DNA from: Streptomyces sp. SS1-1
GTDB taxonomy: Bacteria > Actinomycetota > Actinomycetes > Streptomycetales > Streptomycetaceae
Direction of reading: 5' to 3'
Assembly (NCBI RefSeq): GCF_008973465.1
Contig: NZ_WBXN01000004.1
Location: forward strand, 3,450,501 to 3,514,500
Length of the DNA stretch: 64,000 nucleotides
A model generated the notes under the pieces. It was not told the DNA's origin. It searched no databases and worked only from the letters and a program-made list of their open reading frames with translations. The number at the start of each line of letters is the position of its first letter. Position 1 is the stretch's first letter. Made by a program: the position numbers and the translations under genes. Positions 43,458 through 50,901 of the stretch are shown piece after piece.

Positions 43458-43476
43458 TTAGGTAAGCCTTGCCTAA
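43458..43476 (-). promoter_or_regulatory. iron box (DmdR1/IdeR-type operator)
   Basis: On the minus strand the site reads TTAGGCAAGGCTTACCTAA. It matches the iron-box consensus TTAGGTTAGGCTCACCTAA, as I recall it, at 16 of 19 positions and keeps both TTAGG and CCTAA arms. It lies about 20 bp before the acylase start, so iron-loaded DmdR1 would block transcription of the acylase-acyltransferase-cupin-SDR operon. Confidence 0.85.
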
Positions 43477-43557
43477 GTCGTCAGCCCGAATGGTACGGGA
43501 CCGGCCGGGCCCCGCCCCCGCGCGCGGCCCGGCGGCCCGCGCGGCATGATCGGGGGC

Positions 43558-44151
43558 ATGGACGTCACCCTGCATCTCGCCCAGGACCCGGAGGCCGACG
43601 CGCTGCTCGGCCGCAGCCCGCTCGCCGCGCTGGTCGGCATGCTGCTGGACCAGCAGGTGCCGATGGAGTGGGCGTTCAAGGGGCCGCGCACGATCGCGGA
43701 CCGGCTCGGCGCGGACGACCTCGACGCGCACGAGATCGCCGCCCAGGACCCCGAGGCGTTCGCGGCCCTGCTCTCCGAGAAGCCGGCCGTGCACCGCTAC
43801 CCGGGCTCCATGGCCAAGCGGATCCAGCAGCTGTGCCAGTACCTGGTCGAGCACTACGACGGCCAGGCCGAGCTGGTCTGGAAGGGCGTCGACGACGGCC
43901 GCGAGCTGCTGCGCCGGCTCCAGGAGCTGCCCGGGTTCGGCAAGCAGAAGGCACAGATCTTCCTCGCCCTGCTCGGCAAGCGGCTCGGTGTGCGGCCCGA
44001 GGGCTGGCGGGAGGCCGCCGGCGCCTACGGCGAGGACGAGTCCTTCCGGTCCGTCGCCGACATCACCGGTCCGGAGTCGCTGGCCAAGGTGCGGGCGCAC
44101 AAGCAGGAGATGAAGGCGGCGGCGAAGGCAGCGAAGGCGTCCCGCGGCTGA
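43558..44151 (+). CDS. HhH-GPD-type DNA repair protein
   Basis: A 197-residue protein of the HhH-GPD base-excision glycosylase superfamily. It begins MDVTLHLAQDPEADALLGRSPLAALVGMLLDQQVPMEWAF, with the helical core; the helix-hairpin-helix is LQELPGFGKQKAQIFLALLGK. The usual catalytic Asp (with Lys in bifunctional enzymes) after the hairpin is not seen: the sequence there is RLGVRPEGWREAAG. It may bind DNA without glycosylase activity or use other residues. ATG 43558 has GGGGG just upstream; an ATG at 43546 has none. It is divergent from the iron-box operon. Confidence 0.85.
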   Translation: MDVTLHLAQDPEADALLGRSPLAALVGMLLDQQVPMEWAFKGPRTIADRLGADDLDAHEIAAQDPEAFAALLSEKPAVHRYPGSMAKRIQQLCQYLVEHYDGQAELVWKGVDDGRELLRRLQELPGFGKQKAQIFLALLGKRLGVRPEGWREAAGAYGEDESFRSVADITGPESLAKVRAHKQEMKAAAKAAKASRG

Positions 44152-44227
44152 CGTCCGTTGGTCCGTGCGGGGGGTTCCGGCGTCCGGCGCGATGAACGGT
44201 GGACGCCGCGGGGGGACATGACCTTCC

Positions 44228-44560
44228 GTGAGCACCGCACGCAGGGGATCGCGCAGCCGGGTCTGGCCGCGGGTCGTCGTGCTGCTGCTCGCCCTGCTGG
44301 TGCCGGGGGCGCACGCCCACGCGCACACCCTGCCGGTGGCCGTGACGGCCGGAGCCGAGGCCGTCGAGCACGACACCCTCGACGCCACCGTCCGGCCCGC
44401 CGCCCGCGCCGACCGCCGCGCCGGCACCCGTCGTCCCGTACGGCCCTGCGCGGGCCCGCCGCACCGGTCGGCCCCCGCCCCCGTCACCCGCCGGACGGTC
44501 CGCCCGGCCACGCTCCCGGGCGTCCCGCCCCTGCTGCGCACCGTCGTCCTGCGCTGCTGA
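44228..44560 (+). CDS. small exported hypothetical protein
   Basis: A 110-residue protein with a signal peptide or anchor (VWPRVVVLLLALLVPGAHAHA) followed by a basic, Pro/Arg-rich region without recognised domain. HAHAH after the hydrophobic segment could bind metal. The ribosome-binding site is weak. It lies between the HhH-GPD gene and a 41-residue gene on the same strand. A gene is likely but not certain. Confidence 0.5.
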   Translation: MSTARRGSRSRVWPRVVVLLLALLVPGAHAHAHTLPVAVTAGAEAVEHDTLDATVRPAARADRRAGTRRPVRPCAGPPHRSAPAPVTRRTVRPATLPGVPPLLRTVVLRC

Positions 44561-44608
44561 CCCGCCCCCGCCAGGAGGCCCCGTCAGCACGACAGGAGGA
44601 GCACAGCC

Positions 44609-44734
44609 ATGCCCGCCGACCCCTACGCCGTCCTGCGCGCCCTGCTGCGCGCGGAGGCGGCCCGCGGCGCCCCGAAGCCCGGGGCCCGGAAGAAGGAGCC
44701 GCCGCGTCCCCGTGAGGAACGGGAGCGCGGCTGA
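44609..44734 (+). CDS. small conserved protein (41 aa)
   Basis: A short protein (MPADPYAVLRALLRAEAARG and a basic, acidic tail ending EERERG). GGAGGAG is 8-12 nt before the ATG, a near-ideal ribosome-binding site, and I recall similar short proteins in other Streptomyces. It ends 31 bp before the convergent HerA-like ATPase gene. Function unknown. Confidence 0.65.
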   Translation: MPADPYAVLRALLRAEAARGAPKPGARKKEPPRPREERERG

Positions 44735-44738
44735 GACC

Positions 44739-44784
44739 GGCGCGGCGGGGGCGGACTTCTCCGGGTCACCGCCTCCGCCGCGCC
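44739..44784. terminator. hairpin between convergent genes
   Basis: A 16-bp stem with one G-T wobble (44739-44754 with 44769-44784) and a 14-nt loop. It overlaps the last six codons of the HerA-like gene and lies just after the 41-aa gene. Confidence 0.6.
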
Positions 44785-46460
44785 GTCCCGAAGAGCGACC
44801 GGGTGATCTCCCGCCCGATCTGCGTGCCGACCGACCGGGCCAGGGACTTGAACATGCCGCTGCCCACGACCTGCTCGACCACGGATTCGTCCTTCTCCGC
44901 CCTGCCCTTGCCGCGGGACGGCGTTCCGCGCCCGCCCGCGCCGGTGATCTCGTCGGGCCCCTTGCCGCGCCGGGGCTCCCCGGTGACCTCGTCGGGCCCC
45001 TTCCCAGAGCGCCGCTCGCCGGTGATCTCGTCCGGGCCCTTGCCGCTCCGGGACTCCTGGAGCCGTTCGTACGCGGACTCCCTGTCCACAGCCTGTGCAT
45101 ACCGCTCGTACAGCGCGGACCCGGTCACGGCCCGGTCCAGCTCCTCCTCCCCGAGCGGCCCCATCAGCGACTCGGGGGCCCGCAGCCGGGTCGCGGCGAC
45201 CGGGGTCGGGGCGCCCTTCTCGCTCAGGACGGTCACCACGGCCTCGCCGGTGCCCAGCCCGGTGAGCAGTCCCTCCAGGTCGTACGGCGAGTCCGGGAAC
45301 GTCTTCACCGTGGCCCGCAGCGCCTTCTGGTCGTCGGGGGTGAACGCGCGCAACGCGTGCTGGACGCGGTTGCCGAGCTGCCCGAGCACCTCGGCCGGCA
45401 CGTCCTTCGGCGTCTGCGTCACGAAGAAGACGCCGACCCCTTTCGAGCGGATGAGCCGTACGGTCCGGGTGATCGCGTCCAGGAACGCCTTGGACGCCTG
45501 GTCGAACAGCAGGTGCGCCTCGTCGAAGAAGAACACCAGTTTGGGCCGGTCGGCGTCCCCGACCTCGGGCAGGTCGTGGAAGAGGTCGGCGAGCAGCCAC
45601 ATCAGGAAGGTGGAGAACAGCCGGGGCCGGTCCTGGACGGCGGACAGTTCGAGGACCGACACCAGGCCCCGCCCGTCCGGTGCCGTCCGCAGCAGCTCGG
45701 CCGTGTCGAACTCCGGCTCCCCGAAGAAGTCGCCCATGCCCTCCGCCTCGAAGGCGGTCAGGGAGCGCAGGATCACCCCGGCGGTGGCCGTCGACAGGCC
45801 GCCGATGTTCTTCAGCTCCGCCTTGCCCTCGTCGGAGGTGAGGAAGGCGACGACCGCCCGCAGGTCCTTGAGGTCGACCAGCTCCAGGCCCTTGCTGTCG
45901 GCGTAGTGGAAGATCAGGCCGAGCGACTGCTCCTGGGTCTGGTTGAGCTGGAGGACCTTGGACAGCAGCACCGGGCCGAAGCTCGTGATCGTGGCGCGCA
46001 CCGGGACGCCGTGCCCGATGCCGCCCAGCGCGAGGAACTCGGCGGGGAATCCGGTGCCCGTCCACCGCTGGTGAACCTCGGCGGCCCGGGAGCGCACCTT
46101 GTCGTTCTCCAGCCCCGGCGCCGCGATCCCGGACAGGTCGCCCTTGACGTCGGCGAGGAACACGGGGACGCCCTGCGCGGACAGTTGTTCGGCGATCAGC
46201 TGGAGGGTCTTGGTCTTGCCGGTGCCGGTGGCACCCGCGACGAGACCGTGCCGGTTGAGCATGGAGAGCGGCACCCTGATCTGGGCGTCCGGCAGGCAGG
46301 TGCCGTCCCACAGCAGGGCGCCGAGATCGAGGGCGGGGCCGGGGAAGGCGTATCCGGCGGCGATCTCCAGGGCCTCCCGCGGGAGTGCGGGAGCGCCGGT
46401 CCGGGTCCCGGGCGCCGGGGGCGCGGCCCCGGTTCCGGGGGTGCTCTTGCGGTCGCTCAT
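44766..46460 (-). CDS. HerA-like ATPase, DUF853 family
   Basis: A 564-residue ATPase of the HerA/FtsK type with the DUF853 C-terminal extension. Walker A is GLVAGATGTGKTKTLQLIAEQL, Walker B is KLVFFFDEAHLLFD, and a sensor/arginine motif lies in FFVTQTPKDVPAEVLGQLGNRVQHALRAFTPDD. The final 90 residues contain a tandem repeat of GKGPDE(I/V)TG-type units, then a basic C-terminus (SLARSVGTQIGREITRSLFGTARRRR). HerA proteins act in DNA end processing or translocation; cellular role of this branch is unclear. ATG 46460. Confidence 0.88.
   Translation of the reverse strand: MSDRKSTPGTGAAPPAPGTRTGAPALPREALEIAAGYAFPGPALDLGALLWDGTCLPDAQIRVPLSMLNRHGLVAGATGTGKTKTLQLIAEQLSAQGVPVFLADVKGDLSGIAAPGLENDKVRSRAAEVHQRWTGTGFPAEFLALGGIGHGVPVRATITSFGPVLLSKVLQLNQTQEQSLGLIFHYADSKGLELVDLKDLRAVVAFLTSDEGKAELKNIGGLSTATAGVILRSLTAFEAEGMGDFFGEPEFDTAELLRTAPDGRGLVSVLELSAVQDRPRLFSTFLMWLLADLFHDLPEVGDADRPKLVFFFDEAHLLFDQASKAFLDAITRTVRLIRSKGVGVFFVTQTPKDVPAEVLGQLGNRVQHALRAFTPDDQKALRATVKTFPDSPYDLEGLLTGLGTGEAVVTVLSEKGAPTPVAATRLRAPESLMGPLGEEELDRAVTGSALYERYAQAVDRESAYERLQESRSGKGPDEITGERRSGKGPDEVTGEPRRGKGPDEITGAGGRGTPSRGKGRAEKDESVVEQVVGSGMFKSLARSVGTQIGREITRSLFGTARRRR
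44938..45053 (-). repeat. tandem repeats encoding GKGPDE(I/V)TG
   Basis: Three in-frame copies of a 45-bp unit in the C-terminal part of the HerA-like gene, encoding SGKGPDEITGERR, SGKGPDEVTGEPR and RGKGPDEITGAGG, plus a degenerate GRGTPSRGKGRAE tail. Confidence 0.8.
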
Positions 46461-46574
46461 GTCCGCTCTCCCCCACGGCCTTCGCCGTTTCGTCACGTTC
46501 TGCCCGATCTTTTCCAGCGTCGCACTCCGCCGCCATGGCTGCGCCCGGAACGTCTGGACCGGTAGGCTTTCCGT

Positions 46575-46871
46575 GTGATCTTCAAGCGCATCGGAAACGG
46601 CCGGCCGTACCCCGACCACGGCCGGGAAAGCACCCGGCAGTGGGCGGACGTCGCTCCGCGCCCGGTCCGCCTCGATCAGCTCGTGACGACCAAGGGCCAA
46701 CTCGACCTGGAGACCCTGCTCGCCGAGGACTCCACGTTCTACGGCGACCTCTTCGCGCACGTCGTGAAGTGGCAGGGCGACCTGTATCTCGAGGACGGCC
46801 TGCACCGCGCGGTCCGCGCGGCACTCCAGCAGCGCCAGGTGCTGCACGCGAGAGTGCTGGAACTGGACTGA
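46575..46871 (+). CDS. small conserved protein with DGLHR motif
   Basis: A 98-residue protein starting MIFKRIGNGRPYPDHGRES. The region PVRLDQLVTTKGQLDLETLLAE...GDLYLEDGLHRAVRAALQQRQVLHARVLEL recalls the ParB/sulfiredoxin nucleotidase fold, where a DGxHRxxA motif binds phosphate. Automated annotation sometimes labels such proteins VapB-type antitoxins; no toxin gene is adjacent here, so I do not accept that. GTG 46575 overlaps a second GTG at 46573. It is divergent from the HerA-like gene. Confidence 0.75.
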   Translation: MIFKRIGNGRPYPDHGRESTRQWADVAPRPVRLDQLVTTKGQLDLETLLAEDSTFYGDLFAHVVKWQGDLYLEDGLHRAVRAALQQRQVLHARVLELD

Positions 46872-46983
46872 GTCCGGGCTGACGCGGCCGGGCCTGGTCC
46901 GCATTGACCCTTTCGGGTTGGACCGCGCGGCTGGGAATGATCATCTAGTAGGCATTGCCGCCCGGGCGCACTACGCTGCGCCC

Positions 46984-47625
46984 ATGAGCATGCTGACTCC
47001 CCCCGGCATGGGTGGCCAGTACCGGATCAAGGGGGACAAGTACCCACGGATGCGGCGACGCCGGGCGCGCGGCAGGCTCGTCCTGCTCGGCGCGGCCTCG
47101 CTCGCCGGCCTCGGCCTGGCCGGCTGGGGCACGCTCCAGCTCGTCGACGTCTTCACGGGCGGCGGCGGCAAGGCCTCCGCGGCCGGGGCCAGGAGCGACT
47201 GCGCGACGAAGGCGACGGCCTCGCCGTCCGCCACGCCCGAACCGCCGAAGCCTGGGGCCATCACCGTCAACGTCCTCAACGCCACCACCCGCGGGGGGCT
47301 GGCGAAGAAGACCGCCGACGAGCTGAAGAAGCGCGGCTTCAAGATCGGTGACGTGGGCAACGCGAGCAAGGAGTACGACAAGAAGGTCAAGGGCACCGGG
47401 CTGCTGCTCGGCCCGGCCTCCTCGCTGAACACCTCGCTGCCGGTCCTCGCGACCCAGCTGACCGCCGCCGAGCGCCGCACCGACGCCGCCCGCAAGGGCA
47501 CCGCCGTCGACCTGATCATCGGCGACGAGTTCAGGGAGCTGACGAAGAAGGCGGACGCCGACAAGGCCCTGGCCGCGGTGGCCGAGCCCCAGCCGTCGCC
47601 CGCCTCGTCGAAGAAGGGGTGCTGA
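46984..47625 (+). CDS. LytR C-terminal domain membrane-anchored protein
   Basis: A 213-residue protein. A short cytoplasmic head (MSMLTPPGMGGQYRIKGDKYPRMRRRRARG) is followed by one membrane helix (LVLLGAASLAGLGLAGWGTLQLV), a Ser/Pro linker and a LytR_C domain (ITVNVLNATTRGGLAKKTADELKKRGFKIGDVGNASKEYDKKVKGTGLLLGPASS). LytR_C proteins occur with cell-wall ligases that attach glycopolymers; this one lacks the LCP catalytic domain. TACGCT at 46971-46976, with no Shine-Dalgarno, suggests a leaderless or near-leaderless mRNA. Confidence 0.88.
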   Translation: MSMLTPPGMGGQYRIKGDKYPRMRRRRARGRLVLLGAASLAGLGLAGWGTLQLVDVFTGGGGKASAAGARSDCATKATASPSATPEPPKPGAITVNVLNATTRGGLAKKTADELKKRGFKIGDVGNASKEYDKKVKGTGLLLGPASSLNTSLPVLATQLTAAERRTDAARKGTAVDLIIGDEFRELTKKADADKALAAVAEPQPSPASSKKGC

Positions 47626-47634
47626 GGGGCGCGC

Positions 47635-47651
47635 GGGGCGTGTTCCGCCCC
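47635..47651. terminator. small hairpin between LytR_C gene and upp
   Basis: GGGGCG/CGCCCC with a 5-nt loop between convergent genes; a weak but suitable bidirectional terminator. Confidence 0.5.
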
Positions 47652-47658
47652 TGAGCGC

Positions 47659-48294
47659 CTACTCGGCGGCGCCGTACAGGCGGTCGCCCGCGTCGCCCAG
47701 GCCGGGCACGATGTACCCGTTCTCGTTGAGGTGATCGTCCACGGCGGCCGTCACGACGGTCACCGGGGTGCCCGCCAGCTCGCGCTCCATCAGCTCCACG
47801 CCCTCGGGCGCGGCGAGGAGCACCACGGCGGTCACGTCGTCGGCGCCGCGCTTGATCAGCTCCTGGATCGCGGCGACCAGGGTGCCGCCGGTGGCCAGCA
47901 TCGGGTCGAGGACGTACACCTGACGGCCGGAGAGGTCCTCGGGCATCCGCGACGCGTAGGTGGACGCCTGAAGCGTCTCCTCGTTGCGGATCATGCCCAG
48001 GAAGCCCACCTCGGCCGTCGGCAGCAGCCGGACCATGCCGTCCAGCATGCCGAGTCCGGCCCGCAGGATCGGCACCACGAGCGGGCGCGGGTGGGAGAGC
48101 TTCACACCGGTGGTCTCGGTGACGGGGGTCGAGATGTCGACCGCTTCGGTCCGCACGTCCCGCGTGGCCTCGTAGGCGAGCAGGGTGACCAGTTCGTCGG
48201 CGAGCCGCCGGAAGGTCGCGGAGTCGGTGCGCCGGTCGCGCAGCGTGGTGAGCTTGTGGGCGACCAGGGGGTGGTCGACGACGTGGAGACGCAT
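47659..48294 (-). CDS. upp: uracil phosphoribosyltransferase
   Basis: Upp, 211 residues, makes UMP from uracil and PRPP in pyrimidine salvage. It begins [20 protein letters not shown] and has [36 protein letters not shown] and the PRPP site [21 protein letters not shown], then [26 protein letters not shown] 48294 was chosen as the family start; a TACTGT about 10 nt upstream and a missing ribosome-binding site suggest a leaderless transcript. Confidence 0.97.
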   Translation of the reverse strand: MRLHVVDHPLVAHKLTTLRDRRTDSATFRRLADELVTLLAYEATRDVRTEAVDISTPVTETTGVKLSHPRPLVVPILRAGLGMLDGMVRLLPTAEVGFLGMIRNEETLQASTYASRMPEDLSGRQVYVLDPMLATGGTLVAAIQELIKRGADDVTAVVLLAAPEGVELMERELAGTPVTVVTAAVDDHLNENGYIVPGLGDAGDRLYGAAE

Positions 48295-48434
48295 GTCCAC
48301 AACAGTAACCGGGCCCGGTATGACCGGCGCCCCCGCACACGGCAAGCCCCCGGTCCGCGGTTCACCCTCGCGCCTGCATCAAACCGCCCGTCGGAGGGAA
48401 AGTGGGAGGGACGTGACCTGGGGGTGGTGAACCG

Positions 48435-48629
48435 ATGCCGAACGCCGAATCGCCGGCGGACCCCGCGGGGGACGCGCCGGACACGAGCGACGCCGCCCGC
48501 CGCCGGCGGCGCGCCCAGTTCCTGCGGGAACTCGCCGAGGCCCGCGCGCTGCGCGACCGGGTCCAGCCGCGCCGGGCGAAGGCGGCCCGGCTGCGCCACG
48601 CCATGCGTATGCGCACGTTCCGCTGGTAG
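48435..48629 (+). CDS. small basic conserved protein (64 aa)
   Basis: A 64-residue protein with an Asp/Ala/Pro-rich head (PNAESPADPAGDAPDTSDAA) and a strongly basic helical body (RRRRRAQFLRELAEARALRDRVQPRRAKAARLRHAMRMRTFRW). The ribosome-binding site GGGGGTGG is reasonable. The amphipathic basic helix is consistent with nucleic acid binding. No domain is recognised. Confidence 0.6.
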   Translation: MPNAESPADPAGDAPDTSDAARRRRRAQFLRELAEARALRDRVQPRRAKAARLRHAMRMRTFRW

Positions 48630-48942
48630 CGCGGCGCCGCCACCACCGGCCGCGCCGGGCGCCGTTGGGGCCGGGGCGTGCCGGAACACCCGGAAAAGCC
48701 GCGTACGATCCGCAGGTGGCGGCAACGAGTGCGCTGGTGAGTCCTTCGCGGACGCGCTCGCGGACCCCCTCGGGCCACGGCGATCAAAACAGCCGGACAC
48801 AGGGAGCCGAAGACGTCCCCTGGACGCCTTGTTTCTGCCACGATTCCGAGTGGGTGGGGCTCGGACCCCCGAGCCGTCCCGCCCGTAACCTCCGCCGGGG
48901 GGACCCCCAACCGGCACGCCTCAGACCAGTGGGAGAGTCACG
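48630..48942 (+). other. non-coding region upstream of tadA operon
   Basis: A 313-bp gap with no supported gene. It contains GGCGATCAAAACAGCC (48779-48794), an AT-richer patch, and must hold the promoter of the following operon. GGGAGAG at 48931 is the ribosome-binding site. Confidence 0.5.
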
Positions 48943-49470
48943 GTGTACTTCGCCGCACTGCTCGCGCGCACCGAAGACGGGTGGGAAGCGAGCGACACAG
49001 AGCTCGACGATGTGGAGACCCTGTCGGATCTGGCCGATCTGGCCCGTGAGGCCTCGCCCGAGGACGACACGGTGCTGGTCCTCATCGAGCAGGAGGACGC
49101 CTGGTTCGGCGTCGTCCGCATCGACGGCGAGGACGACCCTCGCATCTACGTGTCGGACGCCGCCGCGGCCGCCCGCAGCAGCTACGGCGAGATCCTCCTC
49201 ACCGACGAACTGCTCGGCAGGGAGCCCGGCGACGACGGCGCCGACCTGGACTCCCTCGACCTCGACGGCACGGAGGAGCCCGACGGCGACTCCGACGACG
49301 AGGAGGGCGGGAGCGGTGACGCGGTCCCGCACAGCCCGGTCGGCGACAGCGAGATCCTCGACGACCTGGGCGTCGGCGAGAAGGAGCTGAAGTCCCTGGA
49401 CGCCGAGGACGCCCTCGGCGCGATCGCCGAGGCGCTGGGTGCCTCGGAGGTCCTGGAGACCGTCCGCTGA
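48943..49470 (+). CDS. tRNA adenosine deaminase-associated protein
   Basis: A 175-residue acidic protein that is always next to tadA in actinobacteria and is annotated as TadA-associated. The N-terminal 85 residues form a globular domain (VYFAALLARTEDGWEASDTELDDVETLSDLADLAREAS ... FGVVRIDGEDDPRIYVSDA), and a long Asp/Glu-rich stretch follows. GTG 48943 follows GGGAGAG. Its stop overlaps the tadA frame by 4 nt, so the two are coupled. Confidence 0.9.
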   Translation: MYFAALLARTEDGWEASDTELDDVETLSDLADLAREASPEDDTVLVLIEQEDAWFGVVRIDGEDDPRIYVSDAAAAARSSYGEILLTDELLGREPGDDGADLDSLDLDGTEEPDGDSDDEEGGSGDAVPHSPVGDSEILDDLGVGEKELKSLDAEDALGAIAEALGASEVLETVR

Positions 49471-49940
49471 CCTCGCCCGACCCCGTACGCGACCGCTGGC
49501 GGGCGGCGATGCGGCTCGCCCTGGAGGAGGCCGAGGAGGCCGTCCGGGGCGGGGACGTCCCCGTCGGCGCCGTCGTGCTGTCCGCCGACGGGACCCGGGT
49601 GCTCGGCGCCGGGCACAACGAGCGGGAGGCGACCGGGGATCCGACCGCGCACGCCGAGGTGCTGGCCATCCGCCGGGCCGCCGCCGAGCTCGGCGAGTGG
49701 CGGCTGACCGGGTGCACGCTGGTGGTCACCCTGGAGCCGTGCACGATGTGCGCGGGCGCCCTCGTGCAGTCCCGGGTGGACCGGGTCGTCTACGGCGCCC
49801 GGGACGACAAGGCCGGCGCGGCGGGCTCCCTGTGGGACGTCGTCCGCGACCGGCGCCTGAACCACCGGCCCGAGGTGATCGAGGGCGTCCTCGCCGAGGA
49901 GTGCGCGCACCTGCTCACGGAGTTCTTCCGGGACCGGTGA
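49467..49940 (+). CDS. tadA: tRNA-specific adenosine deaminase TadA
   Basis: TadA, about 157 residues, deaminates A34 to inosine in tRNA-Arg(ACG). The zinc and proton-shuttle motif is PTAHAEVLAIRRAA, with Cys ligands in LEPCTMCAGAL. The tail LTEFFRDR is typical. The first ATG is at 49509, but the frame continues upstream (TSPDPVRDRWRAAMRLALEEA) and aligns with the family's conserved WM-x-LAL start helix, so translation probably begins at CTG 49467, overlapping the TGA of the upstream gene (CTGA). If ATG 49509 is used, the first helix is truncated. Confidence 0.9.
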   Translation: MTSPDPVRDRWRAAMRLALEEAEEAVRGGDVPVGAVVLSADGTRVLGAGHNEREATGDPTAHAEVLAIRRAAAELGEWRLTGCTLVVTLEPCTMCAGALVQSRVDRVVYGARDDKAGAAGSLWDVVRDRRLNHRPEVIEGVLAEECAHLLTEFFRDR

Positions 49941-49996
49941 GCCCCGGCCGCTTATCGATTTCTGAGCACGGCCCGCCGTGCTGTAAGGTCTCCCTC

Positions 49997-50081
49997 GGTA
50001 GCGTGTCCGAGCGGCCGAAGGAGCTCGCCTCGAAAGCGAGTGTGGCGCAAGTCACCGAGGGTTCAAATCCCTCCGCTACCG
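49997..50081 (+). tRNA. tRNA-Ser (CGA)
   Basis: An 85-nt class II tRNA with acceptor arms GGTAGCG (49997-50003) and CGCTACC (50074-50080), discriminator G and anticodon CGA in CCTCGAAAG. The long variable arm is GTGTGGCGCAAGTCACC. CCA is not encoded. Confidence 0.96.
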
Positions 50082-50086
50082 CTCTG

Positions 50087-50116
50087 GAAGGGCCTCGTCT
50101 CACGACGGGGCCCTTC
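50087..50116 (+). terminator. terminator of tRNA-Ser (CGA)
   Basis: A 13-bp stem with one G-T wobble (50087-50099 with 50104-50116) and a TCAC loop, 6 bp after the tRNA. Confidence 0.82.
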
Positions 50117-50243
50117 GTGCTGTTGATCTCCGTGGAGGCGTGGCCGCTACACTCACCGCCGGAAACACGGGGCCGTTGTCGGCTCTTTCGACGCACTGGG
50201 CACAGCAGCCACGGCAGACACAGCAGCCACAGGGGAGGCCGCG

Positions 50244-50423
50244 ATGGCGGTGAATGGCAAGAAGATCGCCGTCTACCTGGTCGTGGTCTTCGCGCTCTAT
50301 GTGATCATCACCGATCCGGCGAAGGCCGCCGACTACGTCCAGGTCGGGTTCGAGGGCATCTCGGACGCCGCCCAGGCCGTCGGGGAGTTCATGACCTGGA
50401 TCGCCAACGGAGGAGACTCATGA
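50244..50423 (+). CDS. small membrane protein (59 aa)
   Basis: A 59-residue protein with one N-terminal membrane helix (IAVYLVVVFALYVIITDPA) and an amphipathic C-terminal helix (DYVQVGFEGISDAAQAVGEF). ATG 50244 has AGGGGAGG 4-10 nt upstream. It overlaps the next gene by 4 nt (ATGA), so the pair is coupled. Function unknown. Confidence 0.8.
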   Translation: MAVNGKKIAVYLVVVFALYVIITDPAKAADYVQVGFEGISDAAQAVGEFMTWIANGGDS

Positions 50424-50713
50424 TCCGCCACCTCGTCCTGTTCAAGCTCGACGAGGGCGTCGAGCGCGACGACCCCCGGGTGGTGGAGGGCGTCGAGGCC
50501 TTCCGCGCGCTGGAGGGCAAGATCGAGGAGATCCGGTACTGGGAGCTGGGCTGGAACCTCAGCGACCGCCCCATCGCCTACGACTTCGCCATCAACTCGG
50601 CCTTCGAGGACGCGGACGCCCTGCGCACCTATGTCGACCACCCCGAGCACCAGGCGGGCGTCGCGCTGTGGCGCGAGTTCAGCAGCTGGGTGATCGCCGA
50701 CTACGAATTCTGA
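50420..50713 (+). CDS. Dabb-domain (stress-responsive A/B barrel) protein
   Basis: A 97-residue ferredoxin-like Dabb protein: MIRHLVLFKLDEGVERDDPRVVEGVEAF, LGWNLSDRPIAYDFAINSAFEDADALRTYVDHPEHQAG. The family forms dimeric barrels and includes some polyketide cyclases and stress proteins; substrate is unknown. It is coupled by a 4-nt overlap to the small membrane protein and followed by a terminator. Confidence 0.9.
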   Translation: MIRHLVLFKLDEGVERDDPRVVEGVEAFRALEGKIEEIRYWELGWNLSDRPIAYDFAINSAFEDADALRTYVDHPEHQAGVALWREFSSWVIADYEF

Positions 50714-50747
50714 GGCGCCGCGCCCCCGGGCGCCCCGTCGCTTCCCG

Positions 50748-50775
50748 AGCCCTCCGCCCTCCGGCGGGGGGCTTT
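50748..50775 (+). terminator. terminator of the Dabb operon
   Basis: An 11-bp stem with one wobble (AGCCCTCCGCC / GGCGGGGGGCT), a CTCC loop and a TTT tail. Confidence 0.8.
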
Positions 50776-50901
50776 CGCGTGTCCGTAGCGGCGCCGGGTC
50801 CTCAACACGGGATTATGCGGTACTTGAACACAATGAACTGTCTTGTGATGCTATGACCGCTTTTGACGGATGAGTTGATGGATCACGAGGTGGAGTTGAC
50901 C

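Noticed and set aside
46575..46871. Toxin-antitoxin module
   Set aside because: No toxin-like gene is adjacent and the sequence lacks a typical VapB DNA-binding segment.
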